From: Daedaleopsis sinensis | Taxonomy: Eukaryota; Basidiomycota; Agaricomycetes; Polyporales; Polyporaceae | Length of the DNA stretch: 64,000 nucleotides | Direction of reading: 5' to 3' | NCBI GenBank assembly: GCA_033807695.1 | Contig: CM066303.1 | Span: forward strand, 3,100,001 to 3,164,000 | In this document: positions 12,573 to 24,371 of the stretch, one piece after another | Position numbering within the stretch: the first letter of the stretch is position 1 | Layout of the letters: every line of letters starts with the position of its first letter | Made by a program: the position numbers and the translations under genes | Notes under the pieces: generated by a model | Told to the model about the DNA's origin: nothing | The model's database searches: none | Seen by the model: only the letters and a program-made list of their open reading frames with translations

Positions 12573-15056
12573 ATGTCGAACGAAGAGCCTGTACCACCGC
12601 GATCCGAAATGGAAGCACTCTCCGCTGGACCTACTATTCGTGAGAACGCACATGGTGAAAACGGCGGTGCTACACTCGTATGTCGCAGTCTCATAGTCTC
12701 TAGGGTGATATTGTCTGAGTGAGATGTGCATAGGATGCAGAGCCTACCGTATCAGAGCCACAGCCGCCCCTCTTAGATGGCTGCAAGATACCGAGCCTGG
12801 AGGTATGAGTTGCCTTATCATCATCGGTCACTTGTAAGAAACTCAACGAGCACAGGAACGATGGGAGGAGCGGCAGAAGACCTTGTACACTGAAGAGGAG
12901 AAGGCCGAATCACAGAAGGAAATCGCGGAGATTGTGAAGCAGTACAGCGATGACATGGTGAGGCGTTGGAAGGAGGAGATGGACACACTACTCGTATACG
13001 TGCGTGACTCGTACCTCCATGATGTCGCAACCACCATTCGAGCTTCTCGAAAACAGGCCGGCCTGTTCTCCGCTGTCCTCACAGCGTTCAACGTGCAATC
13101 ATACCTACTCCTCACTCCACCGCCTCCAGATCCCGTTCTCGCTGCCCTCCAGCAAATATCGCTACAGCTCAACAGCTTCTCAATCAATCCTCCCCTCGTG
13201 AACTCGACGCAGCCTGCTAGCCCCTTGACGACTGCTCCCTCTCCCGCTCCCGAACGCTGGGCCGTGGTCCTGAATGTGCTCTGGTTTTCGAGTCTCATCT
13301 TCAGCCTGTCCGCGGCGTCAGTTGCCATCATGGTCAAGCAATGGCTGGCCGAGTACAGCACCGGTATATCAGGATCCTCCCCTCATATCGCACGGATTCG
13401 GCAGCATCGGCTGAACAGCCTCAGGAGGTGGAGGGTTGCTGAGATCATCGGTGTTCTACCTGTTCTCCTGCAAATCGCCTTGTCCCTGTTCTTTGCCGGC
13501 ATGCTCGTCCTATTGTGGCATCTCAATTATACTGTCGCCATCGTTGCAACCATCCTGATTGGAGCACTATTCGTTGTCACACTCGTCACAATCGCCCTGC
13601 CAGCCCTTAGCCGTAACTGCTGCTATATCTCGCCACCCGCTATTGGATTTGCTTTGGCGGTGCTGCCTCTTGCTGATACTTTATCTAGGCTGTCTTTGAA
13701 AGTTTATCGTAAACTACCATACCGTCACTGGGCAAAGCAAGCGGCCTTCAAGGTGCACGAATATTTGGCCTTTCTTGCAGCGTTTACCATACGCGGAAAG
13801 GAGCTCCAGGCCGTTTCAGACGACCACGGGAAACTCGATGCTGATATGGCTACCACGGCATTCACCACCACGCTGGATCCTCGCAATATCACCGCTTCTA
13901 TGCCCATTGTCACAATGCTGAATCTCAAACGCGCCTCTCGTTACTTCTCGCAGATCAAGGCTGAACTCACGCAACACCAGCAATGGGTCCATGTCTACAA
14001 CCAGGTACCCTGCCATGTATTATCTAGTGGACTCTTGGCCATGGCCGCTACCGTCACTGAGGGCTACATGGAGGACACAGACACAGCCAACTGGGCAGAT
14101 CAGCTCAAAGAGACTCTACGATATTACCGAGCATGCAACACAGGTCCATCTGACATCTGCATGGACCTCGTGAGTGTGGCTCAAGACATCCACACTCAGC
14201 ATCCTGAGGGGTCATATGATTCTGACATTTGTAATGATCTGTATTTGTCGCTTCGACATGTCTGTAAAAATTGGGAGACACTGAGTGCAGAAGCCGGAAA
14301 GCGGGGTGAGCAGTAGCTAGAGTTTTGATCACCACATCACGAAATAAGCTGACATGCGTGCCTTAGCCGCAGTTTTTTCAACACAGCTACGAGGTCAAAT
14401 TCAGGAGGGGCCCGGGCTTGAACAAAACAATCGCCTCATTGTCTTCGTACATGAATGGGTGGCCACCTTGTCGCTGTTGCTCTATGCCCTACCTCATGCT
14501 GCAAGCGATGAAGATTTTCTGCAAGTCTGGGCCCATCCGCGCTATGGACTTGAGCGGATTCTTCGTTTCGCTTTGGCCGCGGACGAGTTCACTGCATACG
14601 CTTGGTCGGGCATCATCCATGATCTTCGAGATATGCTGGAGACTGGTCGGAACGCGGACGGATTGCTCTTTGACGAGCTCAGAGAGGCCTTGAACATCAA
14701 GAAAGTGGCTGGGTTGCTGGACTTTGAGCGCGGGCAGTGGAGAACGGAGATCGAATGCTGTCAAAGGCGGGTCAAGGATTGGATCTCACAAGTAAGGCAG
14801 AATTTGAACCCGGTAAGAGCATGATCTTGGTTTTGTAGACTCTTCGCAGAGCTGACATGCGATTGATATACAGCCGCCGCCTCCGCCGCAGACCGTCCGC
14901 CCAATCTCTCACCGGGATGTTCATGAAACCAGGTCCTCTCCAACTCACCCCGACTCGGAGTCCATCGGCGCATCATGGCGACAGCGGCATACCCGCGTAT
15001 CCTCTAGCAGTCGTCTTAGGCTCTCCGACGCTCTTCCTCCTCGGACAGTCTTTTGA
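12573..15056 (+). CDS. DUF6535 membrane protein, copy B (six exons, 731 aa)
   Basis: Exons are 12573-12677, 12734-12802, 12856-12999, 13057-14305, 14367-14812 and 14874-15056. Exon 1 is the short version (35 codons, MSNEEPVPPR), shared only with copy D. The four-helix DUF6535 core is conserved. The stretch just after the fourth helix diverges (LPLADTLSRLSLKVYRK and then a hydrophobic patch AFLAAF). Exon 5 is one codon longer than in A, C, E and F. Exon 6 is the second longest (60 codons; copy C has 61) and starts with a proline run formed across the splice junction. An older donor position used to explain exon 2 in other copies (CTAC|GT) is absent here, so the donor at GAG|GTATGAG, present in every copy, is preferred. 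Confidence 0.85.
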
Positions 15057-16960
15057 TCCTAACTGCGGCTCATGATCGGCCGCCTACCACCCGCGTCCCG
15101 ATCCAGGTACTAGTCTGGCTCTATCACTCATTCGACCGGAAGGATTCGCTTCCATATTCCCCACCTGAATCTATTCCTTCGCTCATCTCTTCGCATCGTT
15201 CAGCATGCGTCCGCATCTCGCATATCCTCTGCGTACCACAAACGCGAGTATGGGTGTTCGTCTCTGCCCCCGAGCGTGTAGAAGATCACCGGCGTTCCGC
15301 ACAATCACATCCTCCCCATCACCCGCCCTGCCACAACACATACGCCGCTTCATGCTTCGCCTCCTCCATCATACACCATCCCCATTATCTATCGCTCGTC
15401 GGCTCAAGATTGCTCGAACGTATCCGCATGTCAGACCGACCGTCGTAAACACGCACGTCGACGTCCAGTATTGCGACGACGGAAGGAGTTAGTTGCTGCG
15501 CGTGCTACGACTGAATCCTCGTTCTTGGGCCATCTCCAACCGGCTCCCAAGCGTGGTCTACCTACCTCGACTCCGATACCTCGAAGCAGCGACCTGAATC
15601 TCACCGCTCTCACACCCTTCTCGTTACCCCACTCGCTGCCACTTCAAGCTCCAATACCAACCCCGAGTACCGTATATTCGTCCGGTCTTCAACAGGCTGA
15701 CGACTTGTCGCTTCACGCTCCTCCGACCTTCCTTCCGAATTGCCCATGCCAAATCCAACCTTTCCCCTCAATATTCTCGCGCTCGTGCCTGTATCACGAC
15801 GGCTCCAACAACCGTCCGACCTACCTCGTTCTCTCTGTCTTCAACAGATCGACGGCTTCCCCATGTCTCGAACTTGTCTTCCCACATCTATATTGGTCTC
15901 CTACCCTTTTCTGTACCATACATCGTTCGATTTCCCTCTCGACACCAATTTCCCGCTCGACTTCGCGCTCCCGACGTCCAGTCCACTCACCAAGCTTGCT
16001 CAGCGGTCTTGCATCTCCGATTCCGGCCTGGTCAGAATGTAAGTCAGTGACGACCTCCTATACCGAGCTCGTTCGCTCACACCTCAGTGCTTCGTCCAGC
16101 TGCTCATCCGTCTCGCACCTTGCACCTCGCACCATAGCAGAGCGACCGAGCATGCCTGTGCGACAGACACTCCTACCGGCGTTCCGTTTGTTATACCTGC
16201 CACGATAGTGAGTTCAGTCATTCGTCAGGAGCTCACTGTAGCAACTCGTTCGCAGCGGCTCCAGTTGCTCCGTCGCGTCTCCGAGCCCGTCGCAGCCTCT
16301 CCTTGTGCTTGTGCTCGAAAGTACACGTCCACAAGAGTGCGGGGTGGACGGGAGTCGCAGCGCAGGGCCATTAACGTGGATGAGGAGCACTGATCCTGCC
16401 GCACTGTCCCCGTGAGGTGTACGCGCTGCTCGGCTACGCGCTCGTTAACTTTCCCCGAAATACAGGTTCACGCACTTGAGCAATCTCACCTGTCTCGCGC
16501 ACATCCGGGTCAGCCACCTGCTCGCGCTCTGGAAACACAGCGAGAAGCACCTCCCGTCTGTGTCGGACGAACGGCACGCTCCCCGCTCCCCGTAACCCCG
16601 AACCCGATACACAACCGCGGCCCGCAGAAGCCTGTCCGGCTGGACGCTAGGGACATCGAACACGCCGTGCGACGGACCCGCTGTGTGACGGACACGGTCC
16701 ACGAGAAGGGGCGGAAGAGGCTCAAGACTCCTCCGACAGTGATGGCTGAAATGGAGGCCGTGGCCGAGATGTGTGGCAGGCGAGGCCGAGACCTGGGGCA
16801 GGGAGCTGTCGGACGACCCGATATCGGTATTCGAGTCCAACGACGATGACAAGGAGGAGTGGCGGGGGGCACTTAAGACGGAAGTGGCAGCGTCGAGTTG
16901 GAGTGGCTGCGGGGCCTCACAAGCGTGTTGAGCAGAGCACAAGTATGTATTATGATAGAA
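15057..16960 (+). pseudogene. Block Q of U2: decayed coding region
   Basis: It matches U1 up to about 15,315, where about 170 bp (equivalent to 5,341-5,512) is missing. A 245-codon pyrimidine-driven frame runs at 15,471-16,208 with a donor-like site near 16,039. Between about 16,790 and 16,926 a frame reads TWGRELSDDPISV and continues through EEWRG to a stop. This matches U6 and U3 at the protein level, which suggests coding ancestry. Upstream the frame is interrupted by stops. Confidence 0.4.
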
Positions 16961-17987
16961 CGCAAGGTAGTTTACACACCGCGATCCCACGCGATCTCCC
17001 ACGCGATCTGGCGCGAGCGCACCCAAGGCAGGCCGATGCGGATTTGCCGCTCGCCGTTCGGGAGCGCAGGGCCTACGTGTCGCTTCGTGTCGATGAGCAG
17101 CCTCGTGCCTAGACAGATGAGGGGCGTGAGCGCATGTTCCCGAACACCACACTCATGTAGCCGTGGTCGTCCATACACGTCGCAACATTGACCTTAACCC
17201 GTCTCCCTCCTCCTCTGTCTTCCCTCCGCAGCCATGCGCCGCAGTGATCGATGGAACCGCGTCGGAGAAGTGTCTGTGGCTCGTCCGTCGGTAGTGTCTC
17301 GATGGTGCACGCCATGTCAGTGTCCAGACGGTCGATCCTGGTGCCACGCGATGTGCAGAGCGTCCATTTCGCTGCACTGGGCGCTTTACGCACCTGCGGA
17401 TTGAGTCGCGTGGGATGCAAACGTACCGTGTGTGTGGCAATAGACAGCGGGCAAGCTGCATTGAGCGAGCTGCCCGGCGACGTGCTTGTGTATCCGATTT
17501 GGGCCCTGCGTACGGGAAGGCAGGGCGTCGTATTCTACCCTTTCGCGGAGGAGACGTACATGCAGGAATCGCCTTCACGACCGCGTTCGAGCGGAGAGCT
17601 GCTGCGTATGGCCGGATCGTGAGCCGTAGAGGACGTGCCTCGGAAGTTATCCTCGTGGCCGCGATCTCCTGGTACATGCGTATGGTATCCGATTCCGAGT
17701 CAGCGTGCTGCCGCGCCACGGATCCAGAGTCCGTCGCCGGGTTTTGTGCAAGCCTGCGAGGATCCCAGTATGAGCGCACGCACGGCCAGCATGGTGGCGC
17801 ACCGCGGACTGTGACGAATGTGCCTCGGGCGTCGTCCTGCCGCATCAACGTCCTCCAAGTGAGCCGCGTAGATACGGCACCGGGCGCCGACGCATGGCGT
17901 CCGGCGTCCGTCTCCGGGTTGGTCTTGTGTAAGTCTGCGGGAGGCTCAAGTGAGCGGATCGCACGCGTGTGCGGTCTCCCGCATGGC

Positions 17988-18036
17988 GGCGCATCTTGCA
18001 TATATCGCCTAGAGAACGAGATGTGCAGGATGTGCC
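17988..18036. repeat. Hairpin type 2 in U2
   Basis: Left arm GGCGCATCTTGCATAT and right arm ATGTGCAGGATGTGCC pair imperfectly. This is the only surviving hairpin of the unit. Confidence 0.55.
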
Positions 18037-18780
18037 TGCTGTTGCGGGGTCTGTGTTCGCACACATACCTCTCTGCTTGGGCGCAGTGGGCGATGTCTCG
18101 ATGAGCACGGCATTGAGCTCCCCAGGAATCGCGAATATGGCGGCGCGCATGACGCGCGCGTAGCACGCGTATTGATGAGCATACGGATAGGGGAGGAATG
18201 ACGGGCGTTGAGGACACGCCAGGGACACGCCGATGTGTCGGATGCGTACGGCACGCGAGCGCGCGAGCTTGGGTACGTCGCGGACACGTTCAAGCGCATG
18301 GAGCGCGTCTGACACGCGCACGGAGAGTGGATTTGTTGGGTTCAGAGGAGCCAGAGTCATGCGAACGGAGCGCATTCGACAGCTGTTTGCGCGCACTTTC
18401 TACTAATCAAGTTCTATGTGCAGCTAATGCAAGAGTACAGACTCACCGAGCGCCAAGTACACTATACGTCCCTCGTTCGCTGCCATTCCGGAAGGTTCAA
18501 CGGGCACCAGTCGGTCACAGACTTGGAGGGAGTGAGTGCAGGAGAGGATGCATGCGGCGGCGGCGGACACGGCTGCAGGAGAGAACGAGGAGCACGAGCG
18601 AGAGCGCCCGATGCGCGTCATCGGCTCTGCCGCAAGCGCCGAACAGGATTAACGGCGCCTATAGACTGCTCCTCCTCCTCGATCTTCGTCTCTGACTCTC
18701 TGTGTCGTCTCTATCCTTGCGTCTCCTCCCTATCAGGCTGCAGCCTCTACTGCTCTGCTCATGACGACCGCTTGTGCTTG

Positions 18781-18812
18781 CCCTCGCCCTCGCCCTCGCC
18801 CTCGCCCTCGCC
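18781..18812 (+). repeat. CCCTCG hexanucleotide microsatellite
   Basis: There are five perfect CCCTCG copies plus two bases. The same place in U5 (about 55,160-55,190) holds a degenerate CCCTTG/CCCTCG run, so the expansion is specific to U2. Confidence 0.9.
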
Positions 18813-19140
18813 ATTCCCGACTCACTCGACTCCCTCGACGCGTCTCTCTTGTGACTACTAACTTCCCTATGCGCATTGCCCCCCCGCCTCCCTGGAGACC
18901 ACTGGAGTGGAGCTGACGGTTGTCTGTGCCCATGCGCCATGTAAGTGACGTGCTTTCAGCTTCTAGATCCACCCCACACACTGTGTACCCCGAACCCAAT
19001 ATATGCACTGTGTCCCTCGTCTCGCCCGTCTATCTGCCTCTCTCTGTGCCTGTATGCATGTCAGTCCTGCCTAGTGTAATGTACGCTGGACGACTCTCCC
19101 ATACTCCGTTCCGGACTCCGGGCCTCAGTAATCCTCTCTC

Positions 19141-21859
19141 CATGATTCGTATCTCTGACACCAGTGAATATCTAGCTCGCTCCCTCGCTGGCAACACGCG
19201 CAAGACCCTAGCAGCCCTCGCAAACAAGAGCCCCCATCCGCTCGTGACCACCTCATTCTTATCAGGCTCACTTCGAATCTATTACCATCGAGTACGGTAA
19301 GTTCGACCCCTCCCCACAACTCGTCCCAGCTCAACCACATCCCGTACTGAGTTCACTGTGTGCAGATATCGATTCCGAGTTTTACCATCAATGACGTCTC
19401 CATCGTGTGCGACATCTGGTCACATCGCCGGCCTCCGAGCAATCCGACACATCCTGTTCTCCCTGCTCTCGGCTGCCACCCATCTTGCGCCTGAGCACAA
19501 ACTCTACGCACGGCTCTCGCGGCGATCTTCACCTCGCCCTGTCCAAGTTCCTCGACGTCTCATGCATCATGGTCCAACACTCTGCTGGCGGACCTCACCT
19601 TAGACTCGCGCCCTTACTTGCAACTCGCTCTAGGACTCGCGTTCGCCGCAAAGGAGAACCCCAATGCGCTCGTGCACACCTCGTACCTGCGCTCCTGTGA
19701 AGTATGGTTTCTTTCTGCTCCTCGCAGAACTCTATCCCGCCTGTGAGTCACCTCCTTCTACTTTCGTGCTACGCTGCAAACGTCTTATCGTCCTCACCAG
19801 GTCTGCTAAGGACTTGAGTACATCTCGTCCGTCCTCTCGCCAGCACGTCTCTATCTCTCGCCTGTATCGATCAGGAGCCGACCCCGCCTATCCTGCTCGT
19901 CTTTCTGGATACCATGTCTCCGTCAAGTCCATCGGATATGTTAAGCACGTTATGCTTGAGACGCCTACGACGCCTTCAAGTGGTGCACTCTACGAACATC
20001 GTGCCTAGTCCGAACTGTCGACCTTTCCGACCTTCCGGTGACCCTGTACTGTCGATTCGCGCTACTTATCATCTGGAGTCATCGAAGGATCCAGCCTCTC
20101 GACCTCTGCGAGGCGTTCCGGGCGAGACGAGTGAGGCGTCGGTGATCCCTCCCCTAAATCAGTATCCCCCGGACGTCTCCGACGACGCATGTTGTGATGG
20201 AGGGTTCTCGACGGGGAAGCCTCTGGCTACGAATCACGTCGATGTTTTGAGAACATCGCCATGAAGGCGATGTGCATGTACCGCGCGCTGTTACCTCTAT
20301 CTCGTGGGCGGGTCGATTGATCGACCCGTGTCCTATCTACAGGTGTTCAACGAGGCGCGAGTATGTCGCCGGCGCACGCGACTCGCATACAGGACAATTC
20401 GAGACATTGCACGCATCACACACGTCCCGCTCTCTCATGGCGACTACATTCAAGACTCGAATACGCCAATGGCCTCGGAGGTCGTCACGGCGCTCGCGCG
20501 CTGCTCTCAGCACAGGCAGACGATCCTCCTGTCCGAGTCTGTGTCTATTTCCCGATAGCCCATGGTCCGACACACGATCCAAATGACCGCTGCCCGCCAG
20601 AGGCCCCCACATGTCGTAGATCGGACCAGGATGACACCGTCTTCTCCAGAACTACCTCCACGTAAGTGCCCCCACCACGATTCTGTCAGTCAGACTGCGC
20701 AAAGCATGTTAATGTTCCCTGCGCAGGTCGCGCACGCGCCGTGTTCGAGGATATCGTTGATGGTTGTCCATACACGGTGAGTATCTTAGATACACACCCT
20801 CTCGCACTACAATACGACTGCTGACAGTGTCTGTAGCGGACGCGCACAGTGCGCCCTGCCTGCGACACTGCGACACAAATTTTGACGAGTCACTATGTCG
20901 CCATTGCCTCATCGGGTGTCCCCAATCTCTACTACCACGCGACCACGGCTGCGGTAGGACCCACGTGTTGTGTGCGAAAGAAAACGCGACCGCACGATAT
21001 CTAGACGCAGGGCTCATGGTGGCTCATGAACTCTACAGAACACGTGGAGCACACTCATCTCATGGCTGCAAACGACGACGACGCGGACTCTCACTACAGT
21101 CGTCCGTCTCGTTCTAGCACAGGGTACGACAAGACGGCCGAGCGCGAGTGTCGCTGATTGTCGCCGCTACTGTTGCAGAAGCTCATGCAGAATCACACTG
21201 CGGGTAGTTCAGCATGCATGCGAGTACCGAGCAGTTGTCTGCTCTATCCACGATGTCTTGGCGGTGCATTTGACCGCAAGTATGTCTTCTCATCGAGGTT
21301 CCGACATCGCTCAGACCCCGCCGATTTCAGCGAGGAGCCGGGACTTTCGAGTCCACTTGGATGACAGCAGGTCCTGAGCGATGTTGAGTACGACCGCACC
21401 AGCTCGCACGGCTACGATGGCTGTATCTGAACTGCTTTCAACTTGTACGTATATGCGCACTGCCCAGCCGCATTCACACCGGCCGAGCGTTCGACACCGG
21501 ATCTAAGTCGCTTGCTCAGCGTCGAGGGAGACAATATGTGCACACTCGATCGCGGTGTGACGAATGGGGGGATAGCGGATGGACATGTCTTATAAAGCGA
21601 TAGCGATGTATGTATGCATGACGCACCTTACAAGATGCTGGCTGATGAGAGTCTGTCATGGGCGACACAGACGACACAGGGCGTCCTGTGTCGGACTCTA
21701 ATAATAGATATTCGTGAGAAGGTTTGACAGGTCTGAGGGTCTTCTTCAGTCCTCGTGGTGATTCAGAGCACGCAGGAGCCTGCTCGGTGCGCGCACCTGG
21801 CGTATGCACTCTTCCCCCTTCCTCCACCATCCCCAGCAGGCCCCTGCTCACTCTCCCAT
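19141..21859 (+). pseudogene. Block P of U3: decayed multi-exon gene, unidentified
   Basis: It opens with the MIRISDT frame at 19142-19300 and a donor at 19297. Exon-like pieces include 20,304-20,558, a frame of about 84 codons open in U1, U3 and U6, and 20,764-21,117. Donor/acceptor pairs lie near 20,661/20,727 and 20,777/20,837. The whole block is nearly identical to U6, so shared open frames here reflect recent copying rather than selection. Confidence 0.35.
21591..21596 (+). promoter_or_regulatory. TATA-like box upstream of gene C
   Basis: TATAAA lies about 265 bp upstream of the gene C start codon, at the position equivalent to the box before gene A. Confidence 0.3.
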
Positions 21860-24371
21860 ATGTCAGACGCAGATCGTGTACCACTGCAATCTGAAACAGC
21901 AGCAGTCTCCGCTGCATCTCCGGAGCAGAATCATGAATCGGGACCTGTTCGTGAGAACGCACATGGTAAAGGCAGCGGTGCTACACTCGTATGTCGCAGT
22001 CCCATAGTCTCTAGTCTCTGCGGTGATATCGGCTGAGTGAGATGTGGATAGGATGCAGAGCCTATCGTATCAGAGCCACTGCCGCACTTCCTACGTAACT
22101 GCTACATACCGAGCGTGGAGGTATGAGTTGCCTGTTCATCATTGGTTACTTGTAAGATCCTCATCGAGCACAGAGACGATGGTACGAGCGGCAGAAGACC
22201 TTATTCACCGAAGAGGAGAAGGCCGAATCACAGAAGGAAATCGCGGAGATTGTGAAGCAGTACAGCGATGACATGGTCAAGCGTTGGAAGGAGGAGATGG
22301 ACACACTACTCGTATACGTGCGTGACCCGTACCTTCATGACATTGCAACCAATATGCGAGCTTCACATACACAGGCCGGCCTGTTTTCCGCTGTTCTCAC
22401 AGCGTTCAACGTCCAATCTTACCTACTCCTCACTCCGCCACCTCCAGATCCCATCCTCGCTACTCTCCAGCAGATCTCGCTGCAGCTCAACAGCTTTGCA
22501 ATCAATCCTCCCCTCGTGAACTCGACGCAGCCTGCGAGTCCCTTGACAGCTGCTCCCGCCCCCGCTCCTGAACGCTGGGCCGTGGCCCTGAACGTGCTAT
22601 GGTTTTCGAGTCTCATCTTCAGTCTGTCGGCCGCATCAGTCGCCATTATAGTCAAGCAATGGCTGGCTGAATACAGCACCGGCATCTCAGGATCCTCCCC
22701 TCATATCGCACGGATTCGGCAGCATCGACTGAATAGCCTCAGGAGGTGGAGAGTCGCTGAGATCATCAGTATTCTTCCTGTTCTCCTGCAAATCGCGTTG
22801 TCCCTGTTCTTTGCCGGCATGCTCGTCCTATTGTGGCATCTCAATTATACTGTCGCCATCGTTGCAACCATCCTGATTGGAGCACTATTCGTTGTTACAC
22901 TCGTCACAATCGCCCTGCCAGCCCTCAGCCGTAACTGCTGCTATATCTCGCCACCCGCTATTGTATTTGCTTTGGCGGCGCCTCCTCTTGCTCGTGCTTT
23001 ATCTAGGCTGTCTTGGAGGGTTTATCGTAAACTACCATCCGGTCACTGGGCAAAGCGAACAGCCAAGAAGGTGTACGACTATATGAAAGAGTCCGGCCTA
23101 GCATTGACCATACGCGGAAAGGAGCTCAAGGCCGTTTCTGACGACCAAGAGAAACTCGACGCTGATATGGCTACCACGGCATTCACCACCACCCTGGATC
23201 CTCGCAATGTCACCGCCGCTATGCCCATTGTCACGATGCTGAATCTCGAACACGCCTTTCCTTACTTCTCGCAGATCAAGGATGAACTGACGCGACACCA
23301 GCTTGCATGGGATTATGTCTTCGACCAAGCACCCTGCAGCGTATTATCTGGTGGACTCTTGATGAGGACCGCTACCGTCAAAGACTACACGCAGGACACA
23401 GACACACGCAAATGGACAGATCGACTCGAACGGTCTCTACAACATTACCCAGGACTCAATACAGGTCTATCCGATATATGCATGGACCTTGTGAGCGTAG
23501 CTCAAGACCTTGCAGCTCGGGACCCCGCATGCGAATTTCCTCGGCTTCATCGTGATCTGTGTTGGTCACTTCAACATGTCCATAGAAATCGGAAGACACT
23601 GAGTGCACAAGCCAGAAAGCGGGGTGAGCAGCAGCTAGAGTCTTGATCACCACATCGCGGAATAAGCTGACATGTGTGCCTTAGCCGCAGCTTTTTCAAC
23701 ACAGCTACGATCTCAAATTCAGGCGGGGCTTGAAGAAGACAATTCCGGCATTGTTTCTCCGTATGGATGGGTGGCCACCGTGCCACTGTTGTTCTATGCC
23801 CTAAATCATGCAGCAAGCGATGAAGAGTTTCTGCAGGTCTGGGCCCATCCGCGCTATGGACTTGAAGGGATTCTCCGTCTCGCTTTGTGCGCTAGAACAT
23901 TTACCGCATGGATTTGGTCTCGCATCATCCATGAGCTTCGAGACATGCTGGAGACTGGTCGGAACGCGGACAGATTGCTCTTTGATGAGCTCAGAGAGGC
24001 CTTGAACATCAAGAAAGTGTACGGTGAACCTCGGCTATTTAATCCCCATAAGTGGAGAACGGAGATCGAACGCTGTCAGGTACAGGTGAAGGATTGGATC
24101 TCACGAGTAAAGCAAAATTTGAATCCGGTAAGAGTATTATGCTAGTAACTTCGACTCGCGGAGCTGACATGCAATTGATATACAGCCACCTCCGTCACAG
24201 ACTGTCCACCCCGTCTCTGACCCAGATTCGGATGACGATGGAGCGGGGTGCTCTCCAACTCACCCCCACTCGGAGTCCATGGGCCCATCATGGCAGCAGC
24301 GGCATACCCGCGTATTCTCTCCCAGTCGTTTTAAGCTCTCCGACGCGCTGCCTCCTCAGCCTGTCCTCTAG
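21860..24371 (+). CDS. DUF6535 membrane protein, copy C (six exons, 739 aa)
   Basis: Exons are 21860-21988, 22052-22120, 22174-22317, 22375-23623, 23685-24127 and 24186-24371. Exon 1 is the 43-codon version ending GATL. From exon 2 through the DUF6535 core the sequence is almost identical to copy D (32,283-33,440), including the unusual AIVFALAAPPL after the fourth helix, where copies A and F have AIGFALAAPPL. The region after HAFPYFSQIKDEL is its own version. Exon 6 has no similarity break but ends one substitution away from the family tail, with a TAG stop after PQPVL where most copies end PVF. It is the longest intact copy. Confidence 0.85.

Larger units (their letters stand above)
16961..19140 (+). 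other. Block R of U2: GC-rich sub-repeats, no gene supported
   Basis: Only one of the two hairpins survives (17,988). The type 1 copy is truncated near 17,790, where ATGGTGGCGCA runs into unrelated sequence. A 354-codon frame on the minus strand (17,153-18,217) is Arg/Cys/His-rich and not conserved. A hexanucleotide tract lies at 18,781. Exon-like sequence with a GTAAGTGAC donor near 18,941 leads into the next P block. Confidence 0.4.
9867..19296 (+). repeat. Tandem unit U2 of the DUF6535 array
   Basis: Same block order as U1. Its first 0.9 kb matches U3 and U6 almost perfectly up to about 10,800. Beyond that point it follows a divergent version shared with U4 (11,250-12,240 versus 30,800-31,800). 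Two deletions are visible against the other units: about 40 bp at 9,711 and about 170 bp near 15,315. Confidence 0.85.

Noticed and set aside
15471..16208. 245-codon plus-strand frame in block Q of U2
   Set aside because: Pyrimidine-rich DNA keeps all three plus frames open. No frame is clearly preferred, and splice-like signals cut it.
17153..18217. 354-codon open frame on the minus strand in U2
   Set aside because: Arg/Cys/His-rich with internal repetition from the GC-rich sub-repeats. The equivalent frames in U1, U3 and U4 are shorter and different, and there is no domain.
22052..22094. Alternative end of exon 2 at CTAC|GT in the DUF6535 genes
   Set aside because: It gives weak donors (GTTACT or GTAACT), is missing in copy B and breaks phase in copy A. 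GAG|GTATGAG with the GCACAG acceptor works in all six copies.
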